Positions 1 to 7,988 of a DNA stretch of 64,000 nt are shown one piece after another. The translations under genes were made by a program, and so were the position numbers. Origin of the DNA: Halioxenophilus sp033283405 (GTDB lineage: Bacteria > Pseudomonadota > Gammaproteobacteria > Pseudomonadales > Cellvibrionaceae); contig NZ_JAWMQR010000004.1 of the NCBI RefSeq assembly GCF_033283405.1, forward strand, positions 62,001-126,000, given 5' to 3'. Each line of letters starts with the position of its first letter. The stretch's first letter is position 1. The notes below the pieces were generated by a model. The model did not search any database. It was not told the DNA's origin and worked only from the letters and a program-made list of their open reading frames with translations.

Positions 1-171
1 TTCAATCAACTCATCCGACATCATCTCTTTGCGATCAGGCCCGGCATTAACATGGCAGTGCAGGCAGCGCTGATTGCAGCGATAACCCAAGTTCACCTGC
101 AAGGTGGTCAAAGGCTGGCGACTAATGGCCGGAAAATCGGAAATTTCCAAGAGTGGTAGAGTTGCGTGCAT
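1..171 (-). CDS. arsS: ArsS-like radical SAM protein, N-terminal 57 residues (cut by window edge)
   Basis: Only the start of the gene is in the window; it continues past base 1. Reading from an ATG at 171 on the minus strand, the protein has a radical SAM CX3CX2C motif (CNQRCLHC, Cys32, Cys36, Cys39) followed by HVNAGPDRKEMM. This pattern is characteristic of the ArsS-type radical SAM/Cys-rich family, whose studied members transfer the 5'-deoxyadenosyl group to dimethylarsenic in arsenosugar synthesis. Upstream and divergent is an MtnP-type nucleoside phosphorylase, a plausible partner. Family call is firm from the motif; the arsenic substrate is inferred from the family. The Cys-rich C-terminal domain cannot be seen. 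Confidence 0.8.
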   Translation of the reverse strand, partial: MHATLPLLEISDFPAISRQPLTTLQVNLGYRCNQRCLHCHVNAGPDRKEMMSDELIE

Positions 172-405
172 GAAGTTCGCCTGCGTTAGAAATATAGAGT
201 GAGAGCAAAATAGACGCTGCCGGTTCTCGAAGAAAGGCTTTTATGATCAATTTGTTAAAATTAGTCGGCCCAGTTTGCACTTTGGCAGTTTAATATTGAG
301 CAGTTTACGCGCGCATGATTGCCCACTGTACAATCCGCTCACTATTGAACGGCATAAAAACCATTTAGGCCGTTACAACCAAAAACCATGACCAAGGGGA
401 AACCT

Positions 406-1284
406 ATGACCAGCACACCACCCAAGGCCGCTATTGGCATCATTGGCGGTAGTGGGCTCTATCAAATGGATGCTCTGAAAAATATCGAAGAGTACTCGCT
501 GGAGACCCCTTACGGCACGCCATCGGAAGTTTTGGTCAGCGGCACCATCGACGATATTGCCGTGGTTTTTCTCGCCCGCCACGGTCGCGGCCACCGTTTG
601 ATCCCCTCCGAGGTGCCCTACCGGGCCAATATCTACGCGTTAAAAATGTGCGGCGTAAAATATCTGCTCTCCATCTCTGCGGTGGGCAGCCTGCAGGAGG
701 AGTTGGCACCCAGGGATATGGTGATCCCCGATCAATTTATCGATCTTACCAAGTCACGTCAGAGTACTTTTTTTGGCCAGGGGGCCGTGGCCCACGTCTC
801 CATGGCCGAACCGGTCTGCCCGACGCTTGCCGAGGTGCTGGCAGAGGCTGTGGCCGCGCTACCGGCCGAGCAGGCGGTCACCTGTCACCGTGGCGGTAGC
901 TACGTCTGCATTGAGGGGCCACAATTCTCCAGCCTGGCGGAGTCGCACTGGTATCGCAGCATGGGGGCTTCGGTGATTGGCATGACCAACATGCCGGAGG
1001 CGAAATTGGCGCTGGAGGCACAAATCGCTTACGCCTCATTGGCCATGGTGACCGATTACGACTGCTGGCACCCGAAGGAGGACAACGTCTCGGCCGACAT
1101 GGCTCTGGCCAACCTGTTTGAGAACGCCGGCAAGGCGCAAAAAATTGTTGCTGAGGTGGTGCAGCGCCTGGGTAGCCAGATGCCCGTCAGTGCTGCCCAT
1201 CAGGCGCTGACCAAGGCACTGGTGACGCCATTCGAGCAGATGAGTGAAGCCACCCGCGCCCGGCTGCAGTTGCTGGCCACCTGA
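406..1284 (+). CDS. mtnP: S-methyl-5'-thioadenosine phosphorylase family protein
   Basis: This is a purine nucleoside phosphorylase of the MtnP/PNP family. It cleaves 5'-methylthioadenosine (or a related 5'-deoxynucleoside) with phosphate to adenine and a ribose-1-phosphate derivative, in the cytoplasm. Visible family motifs are GIIGGSGLY at residues 11-19, RHGRGHRLIPSEVPYRAN, GPQFSSLAES and MTNMPEAKLA. The ATG at 406 is preferred over the in-frame ATG at 388 because AAGGGGA lies about six bases upstream of it. Length (292 residues) is normal. It diverges from the arsS-like gene with about 230 bp between, so a role in handling an arsenical or other adenosyl by-product is possible but inferred. 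Confidence 0.9.
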   Translation: MTSTPPKAAIGIIGGSGLYQMDALKNIEEYSLETPYGTPSEVLVSGTIDDIAVVFLARHGRGHRLIPSEVPYRANIYALKMCGVKYLLSISAVGSLQEELAPRDMVIPDQFIDLTKSRQSTFFGQGAVAHVSMAEPVCPTLAEVLAEAVAALPAEQAVTCHRGGSYVCIEGPQFSSLAESHWYRSMGASVIGMTNMPEAKLALEAQIAYASLAMVTDYDCWHPKEDNVSADMALANLFENAGKAQKIVAEVVQRLGSQMPVSAAHQALTKALVTPFEQMSEATRARLQLLAT

Positions 1285-1291
1285 GGCCGCC

Positions 1292-4200
1292 TTAACGCGG
1301 CATAAAGGCCACTTTTTTTACTGTCTCCAGCGGCCGCGGCTCGGCAATGTAGTAGCCCTGCAGATAATCGACACCTATCTCCTCAAGCTGCTCGACAATC
1401 GCCTTGGATTCAACGAACTCGGCGATGGTTTTCAAACCCAGCTCATGGCCCAGAGTATTGATCGACTGCACCATCACCCGATCGACGCGATTGGTGGCAA
1501 TGTCTTTAATAAATACACCGTCGATTTTCAAAAAGTCGACAGGCAGGTTTTTCAAATAGCCAAACGACGACAGGCCACTGCCAAAATCATCCAGCGAAAA
1601 GTAGCACCCCTTGGCCTTTAAGGCATTAATGAAGCGTTTGGCCGCCTCAAAATTGCCGATAGCGGCGGTCTCGGTGATTTCAAAACAGAGCGATGAACCT
1701 TCTACGCCATAGCGTTCAATAAACGCTGTAATTTCGTTCAAACAGCTCTTATCGCTGATGGTGGCACCAGATAAATTAATAGCGCACATTAACGGCTCAG
1801 TGGTGCCCTGCTTCTGATGATCGCCAAGCCAAGCCAGGGTGTTTTTCACCACCCACATATCCACCTCTTGAATCAGGCTGTAGCGCTCGGCGGTGGGAAT
1901 AAATGCCCCCGGCGGCACCAGCTTGCCATTTTCCGCGAGCATGCGTACAAACACCTCCACGTGCAGAGATTCATCGGCACTCGGTTGTAAAGGGGCAATA
2001 GGCTGGCAGAAGAGGCGCAACATATCCTGGTCGAGGGCGTGGCGAATTTTGGAGACCCATTGAATCTGCCCACGCCGCTCGGCCAGTTCCAAATCGTTGG
2101 GCCGATAGAGATTAACCCGGTTGCGGCCGTCATCCTTGGCGGCGTAACAGGCGGAGTCGGCCAGACTCATCAGCTTGGGCAGGCTGGGGGTATCCTGATT
2201 AATTTTAACCAGGCCGATACTGGCGCCCACGCTGAACTGCTTACCCCCCCAGGAGAAGCGAAATGCAGCAATGGCTTCGCGAATGATCTCGGCCAGACGA
2301 ATACCGTTCTCCTCATCGCAGTTGTGCAGCAGCACCGCGAATTCATCGCCGCCCAAGCGCGCCAGGGTATCGTCGCCGCGCAATTGGCGTTTGATCAGCT
2401 GTGCGATTTGGCGCAACAACTCGTCACCTGCCTGGTGGCCACAGGTATCGTTGACAAACTTAAAACGGTCGAGATCCAAAAAGCCGAGAATATGCTGCTC
2501 TTTGGTGGCGGCACTGCGGCTGATCAGCTTCTGGGCGGCCACTTCAAAACCGCTGCGATTCAGTATGCCGGTGAGGTTGTCGTGGGTGGCCTGGTAGGAG
2601 AGCTGGCGCTGCAGTGCCCGGGCGCTGGTCACATCGTGGAAGACCACCACCGCACCAAAGACATGGCCATATTTATCTTTGATCGGCGCCATGGTGTAGC
2701 TGACGGCATGCTCAATACCATTGCGACTGACCAGTGTCGCCTGGCTAAAGTCTTCGTTGAGACTTCGGCCGGTCAACACTTTATTGAGCAATTGACGGCT
2801 GTCCATCCCCTCTTGCTCAGTGCGATAAACCTTCTCAAACGGGCAGTTGGAGGCGCTGGCCAGGTCCCAGTCGGTCAGCCGCTCGGCGGCCGGATTTAAA
2901 TAGACGATCAGCCCGTGCTGATCGGTGGTGATCACACCGTCGGCGATGGAACCCAGAGTGACCAGTGCCCGCTCCTGCTCCTTAAACAACTGCTCTTCAA
3001 TCTGGCGTTTGTCATGCACATCGCGAAACACCGCCGTGTATTGGTCCGAGCCATTGGCCACCCCTTCGGTTACGGTCACCTCCATGCGAAATGGCCCCTG
3101 ACCACGGCGCAACCCCAGGGTCTCTACCGTCTTATCCAACTCCATGTATTCAAACAGATCGAGCGGACCGGACTGGCGGATTTTACGGTTGCTCTCAAAC
3201 AAGCTCTGTACCGGGCGCCCCACCGCCGCCACCGCATGAGTATTGAAGATCTGCTCGGCGGCCGGGTTGAGACTGGTCAGTATGCCCTGCTTATCAAAGG
3301 TGACGATGCCATCGCGGATATCGCGCACGATGGCCTGAGTCTGTTTCACGGCGTTTTCCAGCGCAACCATCACCCGGTTGTAGCGCTCGGCAATCTGGCC
3401 CACCTCGGTGAAGGGCACCACCGGCACCCGGCCGCTGATGTCAGCGCTTTGCTCCTGGTTGTCCATGGCTCGCAGCAGGTCGTGCAGGTCGGTTCTGGCG
3501 CCGTGCTCGGCAATATTGAGCCCCTCGCGCTCGGCCTCCACACTCACCCGCAGTGGTTTTATGCGGTTGTAGGTACCCAGCACCAGCAGGGCCACGCCGA
3601 ACGACCAGGCGCCAATCACCAGCACCCCCAACGCCTGGGCGCCGAGCTGCTGCCAAAAACTGAGCCCGGTGTTGAGCGACTCCGGGTTACCAAACAGCGC
3701 CACCGCCAAGGTGCCCCAAATACCGGCACCCAGGTGTACACCAATTGCGCCGACGGCATCGTCAAAGCGGGCGCGCAACAACCACTGGTCGACAATGATC
3801 ATTACCAGCGCGCCGATACTGCCAATAATGGCCGCCGCCAGGGATGAGACCGCATGACAGCCAGCGGTGATGGCCACCAGCCCAGCCAGGCAACCGTTGA
3901 TGGGGGTGAACAATGGATCCAGAGTTGGCCACTTACTGATGCGTTCGAAGAGGTAGGCGGCCGAAGCACCAGCCGCCGCCGCCAACATAGTATTGACGAT
4001 AATGGCCGGCACCTTGCCGTTCAGGCTAAGCGTGCTGCCGCCGTTAAAGCCGACCCAGCCGACAATAAAAAACAACAAACCGATAAAGGCCAGATGAACG
4101 TTGCTGGCGGTCATGCGCTGCACCATGCCATCGACAAAACGCCCCTCCCGGGCGCCAATCAACAGCACCCCCACGGCCGCCACCCAGCCACCCAGACTGT

Positions 4201-4702
4201 GCACCACGGTCGAGCCGGCGAAGTCGACAAAACCGAGCCCGGCCAGCCAACCAGGCGAGCCGTTGATCGCCCCCGACCAGGCCCAGTGGCCCGCCACCGG
4301 ATAGATAACCACGGTGATCAGTGCCGCAATCAACAGATAGCCGTGAAATTCAATGCGTTCCGCCACGGCACCGGAAACCACCGTTACCGCCGTGGAACAG
4401 AACATCGCCTGGAAGAAGAAAAACGCACCGATTTGCGGGGAGGCCTGATGAAAATCCATGGCAAAACGGCTGGCGCCCACCAAGCCATGGACACTCTGGC
4501 CATACATCAAACCAAAACCCACCAACCAAAAGAGCAAGGTCGCCAACACGAAGTCGGCGGCGTTTTTCATGGCGACATTGATGGAATTTTTCGAGCGGGT
4601 CACACCGGATTCAAAACAGAGGAAGCCGAGCTGCATAATCAGCACCAGCACCCCCGAAAAAACTACCCAGAAAACGTCACCAATATTTGTGGTGTTATTC
4701 AT
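1292..4702 (-). CDS. Ammonium transporter fused to PAS-PAS-GGDEF-EAL (c-di-GMP sensor/enzyme)
   Basis: A 1136-residue fusion. Residues 1-380 are a complete Amt/MEP/Rh domain with many membrane helices, the signature DFAGSTVVH and both pore histidines (His168 and His323), so it should bind and perhaps conduct ammonium. Residues 381-450 look like a linker/HAMP-like helix, then PAS domains at about 455-565 and 580-690. The GGDEF domain (700-865) has an intact LGGDEF at 783-788 and an RxxD inhibitory site (RGDD, 775-778), as expected for an active, product-inhibited cyclase. The EAL domain (885-1130) keeps NLSG, EITET, DDFGSG, LKID and QGYY, but the name motif reads EVF (916-918). It converges on mtnP with 7 bp between. 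The Amt part probably reports ammonium to c-di-GMP turnover (inference); net enzyme direction is unknown. Confidence 0.93.
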   Translation of the reverse strand: MNNTTNIGDVFWVVFSGVLVLIMQLGFLCFESGVTRSKNSINVAMKNAADFVLATLLFWLVGFGLMYGQSVHGLVGASRFAMDFHQASPQIGAFFFFQAMFCSTAVTVVSGAVAERIEFHGYLLIAALITVVIYPVAGHWAWSGAINGSPGWLAGLGFVDFAGSTVVHSLGGWVAAVGVLLIGAREGRFVDGMVQRMTASNVHLAFIGLLFFIVGWVGFNGGSTLSLNGKVPAIIVNTMLAAAAGASAAYLFERISKWPTLDPLFTPINGCLAGLVAITAGCHAVSSLAAAIIGSIGALVMIIVDQWLLRARFDDAVGAIGVHLGAGIWGTLAVALFGNPESLNTGLSFWQQLGAQALGVLVIGAWSFGVALLVLGTYNRIKPLRVSVEAEREGLNIAEHGARTDLHDLLRAMDNQEQSADISGRVPVVPFTEVGQIAERYNRVMVALENAVKQTQAIVRDIRDGIVTFDKQGILTSLNPAAEQIFNTHAVAAVGRPVQSLFESNRKIRQSGPLDLFEYMELDKTVETLGLRRGQGPFRMEVTVTEGVANGSDQYTAVFRDVHDKRQIEEQLFKEQERALVTLGSIADGVITTDQHGLIVYLNPAAERLTDWDLASASNCPFEKVYRTEQEGMDSRQLLNKVLTGRSLNEDFSQATLVSRNGIEHAVSYTMAPIKDKYGHVFGAVVVFHDVTSARALQRQLSYQATHDNLTGILNRSGFEVAAQKLISRSAATKEQHILGFLDLDRFKFVNDTCGHQAGDELLRQIAQLIKRQLRGDDTLARLGGDEFAVLLHNCDEENGIRLAEIIREAIAAFRFSWGGKQFSVGASIGLVKINQDTPSLPKLMSLADSACYAAKDDGRNRVNLYRPNDLELAERRGQIQWVSKIRHALDQDMLRLFCQPIAPLQPSADESLHVEVFVRMLAENGKLVPPGAFIPTAERYSLIQEVDMWVVKNTLAWLGDHQKQGTTEPLMCAINLSGATISDKSCLNEITAFIERYGVEGSSLCFEITETAAIGNFEAAKRFINALKAKGCYFSLDDFGSGLSSFGYLKNLPVDFLKIDGVFIKDIATNRVDRVMVQSINTLGHELGLKTIAEFVESKAIVEQLEEIGVDYLQGYYIAEPRPLETVKKVAFMPR

Positions 4703-5452
4703 ACACTGTCGGCTCTATCGTCTTTGACTCGTCACTCCGTAACGGCCGTAGAGTTCCCATAATTACACTATCCGATTAAGAGCCATGCTCAAGCTGAGTC
4801 TGCTGCAGCAGCACGCTCAACACTATCGATTTAATGCGGTGTTCGATTACTGCGGTATTCGATTAATGCTCTGTGGATCTTAATGACTGTTCATCTATCC
4901 GCAACGCTGGTGCAGTGAATTACGGCTCCCTGACACGCAGCTCAGACACATCCTGTCCCCGGTTTTTACCGTCAAAGGGCTGAATTACGATTGAACGTGG
5001 GGGTGAATCCAAACAGCGGACATTGACGCTAACCCTATCGGGGTGAAAGCGCGGAGCATAAAAACTTTTATGCCACCAATTTTGCAACCCTATTTTGCAA
5101 TCACGCTTCGCAAGAGGTGTGCTTGGCCAAGCCGGCATTAAAAGTATAGTTGGAAAGCTGATCGGCTCCGCGTAGCTGGTGAAATTTATCCTGCGTCACG
5201 GGCAAATGCAAAAATCCACTTTTCTGCGGCTTGAGCAGTTGCACTCATCCACCAACAAATCCTTATTCACTGCCACTGCCTTTATAAAGTATTTCCCTAT
5301 CCTGCGCTTGAACTGTCATTTCGATCGAACCCAATTGCACACAACAAAAACTATCAACAACATCAAATTAAATTATTTTAACTATCAACGTATGTGACGG
5401 ATACTTCTCCTCACGCCCCCCCTGGCACTAACCCAACTTTGGAGAAGCATCC
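4703..5452. other. Intergenic region, 750 bp, no convincing gene
   Basis: It separates the Amt fusion (minus) from the short Cys-rich peptide (plus) and must hold both promoters. Two open frames of 72 codons (4920-5138 minus, 5179-5397 plus) have no ribosome site or recognisable sequence, and I do not call them. The part from about 5200 to 5400 is clearly AT-richer than the flanking genes. Confidence 0.5.
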
Positions 5453-5599
5453 ATGAATCAGATCACTCAATACATCAGCCAAGCCATCCGCACCAGCCAC
5501 AAAGGCGCCCAAACCACTGAGCAACGCAATCAACCGATGGAGTGCAACTACAGCAACAACTACTACGGCGACCAGGTGTGCCGTAACCGATGCTGCTAG
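5453..5599 (+). CDS. Short peptide with Cys/Tyr/Asn-rich tail, function unknown
   Basis: A 48-codon frame starts at ATG 5453 with a good ribosome site (GGAG, eight bases upstream) and ends at TAG 5597-5599. The first ~30 residues are polar and helix-like (MNQITQYISQAIRTSHKG then a Gln/Thr-rich stretch). The last 18 are CNYSNNYYGDQVCRNRCC, with four cysteines, two of them C-terminal. There is no signal peptide. This leader-plus-cysteine-core layout resembles a RiPP precursor or a small metal- or disulfide-bearing peptide, but I recognise no family and see no modification enzyme next to it. It stops 4 bp before the end of the convergent helicase gene. Confidence 0.55.
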   Translation: MNQITQYISQAIRTSHKGAQTTEQRNQPMECNYSNNYYGDQVCRNRCC

Positions 5600-5603
5600 T
5601 ACC

Positions 5604-7988
5604 TCAATCTGCCCACCAAAAACGGTTCAACGCCAGCGCCAGAGCCTGCTCATCGGCAACCACCTGCGGCTGCCAATGGCCTGGCAGGCTGCCCTGGTAG
5701 GCAGGCGTTGTGTACCTGGGGTCGATCAGTACCACCGCAGCGCGGTCGGTTTCGGAGCGAATCACCCGCCCCCCCGCCTGCAAGACCTTGGCCAATCCGG
5801 GAATTCGAAAGCTGTAACTGTAGCCATCCCGCTGCCGTTGCTGCCAATAGGCCTGCAAGGTTTTAGCCGCCAGGTCCGGCTGCCCCATACCAGTGCCCAC
5901 CACAATCACCCCCTGCAACACCCCACCAGGCAGGTCGACTGCCTCCGCCAACACCCCGCCCAGAACCGCCAGCACCAGGGTTTTCCCCTCGGCAGTGGTC
6001 AACGCCGCCAGTAGTGCCTCCTTTTGCGCCGGGTCTGAGTCAGCGGTTTGTTGAAGCAAGCGCCATTCGGGTAACGCCTCAGCCAGCGGCTCGGCGACAC
6101 TGGCCAAGTAGGCGAACGACGGCATAAAGAGCAGATAGTTGCCACCACCGGCACGACAAACTTTGGCAATTAGTGCCACCAAAGCGGGCAAACTCGCAGC
6201 CCGCGCTCGCCAACGGGTATCGACAAACGGAGCAATCAAAGTCAGGCGGTTGCGTTCGGGAAAGGCGCTGGCCAGCGGCAGGTGGTGCAACTGCTGCTCG
6301 TCGAGCCCAGCCCAGCCCAGGTTGTCGAGGTAGTAAGGCAGTGGCGACAGGGTTGCGGAAAAGCCCACCAGCGCCCGCACCTCCGCCGCCCGCGCAGCCA
6401 AATAGCTGCCGGCATCGGCACTCCAGAGCAGACACACCACTGCACCGCCGGTCACCGTCACCTGGCTGAAATGGCTGTCGCCATAGAGCTCGGCCACCAA
6501 CAAAAAACGGCGCAACGGCTGCAACGCCAACCCCAGGTCAACACCCGGCACCAGTAACCCACCCGCGGCAGGTTCCGTCGCCCGCCACTGCTCCACCGCC
6601 GCCAGTAGCGCCGTTAATTTCTCAAGCAGACGCTCGGGCGGCTTTTGCGGCAGAGGATAGTCGCCCTCCAGTTTGGCTGGAGCCAGCGCGCGCAGCGCCT
6701 GCTGACATTGGCGCAGGCTGCGCAGGCAGGCTTTCACACCCGTGGCCCCGGCCAGCGCCATCTCCACTTGGGTCAGTTGTTGAGTGCTTACCTCGGCCGA
6801 TAACATCGCCCGGCCCCGCTCAGGGAGATTATGTACCTCATCCACCAGCAGCAGTCGTTGATTATTGTCCTGGTCAAACAGCGACAGACGCACCATCGGG
6901 TCGTACCAATAGTTCAGATCGCACACCACCCAGGCCATCCAGGGCAACATCTGCAGGGCCAGCTCAAACGGGCAGATCTGGTGTCGCTCGGCAATGGCGC
7001 TAATCGTCGGGCTGTCCAGCCAGCCCACCGCCAGGGCTTCATCCCTGGCCGCCGGCAGGCGATCGTAGAAGCCAATGCAGCGCGGGCAGTTCTCCTCCTC
7101 ATCTGGGGGTGCGCTCGCCACACGACAGGGGCAGAGCTTGGCCTTGGCGGTCAACTGCACTAACGAGGGGGCCAGCCCTACCCCGCGCAGTACCGCCAGC
7201 GCCGACAACAACACCTGCTGCCCAGAGCCCTTGGCCGACAGCGCCACCACCTGTTTCACCAGGCTGTTGCCCAGGCTTTTCGCCGCCGGAAAGAGCACCG
7301 TCATGGTTTTACCACTGCCGGTGGGCGCCGTTACCAGCAGATGCGTGGACTCCCGCACACAGCGGTAGACATGTCGCGCCGCCGCCAGCTGCTGCGGCCG
7401 ATAGTTAGCAAAGGGGAAATCGAGTGCCTGGCTGCTGACCACCACTGCCAAGTGCCGCTCGGCCACCCGTTGCAGCCAACGGCAGTAACTGGCCACCAGC
7501 AGCTCGGTGTAGCGGCCGAGATCGGCCAATGACAACACCTCACTTTGGCAGGCAAGCGCACCGGTGAGCAGGTCCATTCGGGTCACCTGAATGGTGATCG
7601 CGCTGGTATCCGCCAGTGCCAACTCTTGGCCCAACAGGTAGCCATAGACCTTGGCCTGAGCCCAGTGCAGCGTACCGGGCGGCTGTCGATGGGGGTCGCC
7701 GAGGCAGGTTTTCAGCTCCTCCACCCGCCATTGGCCGGACTCATCCTGGCGTACAAAATCGGCTCGCCCAGCCAACTCCAGGGTGATGCCCTCGATCAGT
7801 AACTGGCCGCGCAGGGTGCGCTCCGCTTGCCAAGGCGGTGGCCGCAGTTGGCGTAGGCGTTTGTGGCCGGCCATGCCCTGCTGGGCGGTGGGGCCGGCGA
7901 CTGTGGCCGGGCGCAGGTCACCACTGGCCGCGGCAAAGGCTACCAGCTCGCCCACCGAAACTGAGTAGTGATCAAGCCTGCCAGACAA
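5604..7988 (-). CDS. DinG/XPD-like ATP-dependent DNA helicase with N-terminal PD-(D/E)XK-like domain
   Basis: A 794-residue superfamily 2 helicase of the Rad3/XPD/DinG group. Walker A is APTGSGKT (221-228) and the Walker B box is DEVH (383-386). Cysteines at 286, 288, 301, 304 and 339 lie between them, as in the iron-sulfur domain of XPD-type helicases. The N-terminal region has GRAD (Asp77) and EELK (Glu93, Lys95), the pattern of a RecB/Cas4-like PD-(D/E)XK nuclease fold. The start is a TTG that overlaps the end of the FAN1-like gene by 17 bp, so the two are co-translated. The expected job is unwinding DNA repair intermediates (5'-3' by analogy with XPD/DinG); the partnership with FAN1 is inferred from gene order. 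Confidence 0.88.
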   Translation of the reverse strand: MSGRLDHYSVSVGELVAFAAASGDLRPATVAGPTAQQGMAGHKRLRQLRPPPWQAERTLRGQLLIEGITLELAGRADFVRQDESGQWRVEELKTCLGDPHRQPPGTLHWAQAKVYGYLLGQELALADTSAITIQVTRMDLLTGALACQSEVLSLADLGRYTELLVASYCRWLQRVAERHLAVVVSSQALDFPFANYRPQQLAAARHVYRCVRESTHLLVTAPTGSGKTMTVLFPAAKSLGNSLVKQVVALSAKGSGQQVLLSALAVLRGVGLAPSLVQLTAKAKLCPCRVASAPPDEEENCPRCIGFYDRLPAARDEALAVGWLDSPTISAIAERHQICPFELALQMLPWMAWVVCDLNYWYDPMVRLSLFDQDNNQRLLLVDEVHNLPERGRAMLSAEVSTQQLTQVEMALAGATGVKACLRSLRQCQQALRALAPAKLEGDYPLPQKPPERLLEKLTALLAAVEQWRATEPAAGGLLVPGVDLGLALQPLRRFLLVAELYGDSHFSQVTVTGGAVVCLLWSADAGSYLAARAAEVRALVGFSATLSPLPYYLDNLGWAGLDEQQLHHLPLASAFPERNRLTLIAPFVDTRWRARAASLPALVALIAKVCRAGGGNYLLFMPSFAYLASVAEPLAEALPEWRLLQQTADSDPAQKEALLAALTTAEGKTLVLAVLGGVLAEAVDLPGGVLQGVIVVGTGMGQPDLAAKTLQAYWQQRQRDGYSYSFRIPGLAKVLQAGGRVIRSETDRAAVVLIDPRYTTPAYQGSLPGHWQPQVVADEQALALALNRFWWAD

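Noticed and set aside
2039..4762. Long plus-strand open frames opposite the Amt-GGDEF-EAL gene
   Set aside because: Their products have no recognisable domains, and the minus-strand gene accounts fully for the region; they arise from GC-rich codon use.
4920..5397. Two 72-codon frames between the Amt fusion and the Cys-rich peptide
   Set aside because: No ribosome site, odd composition and no recognisable sequence.
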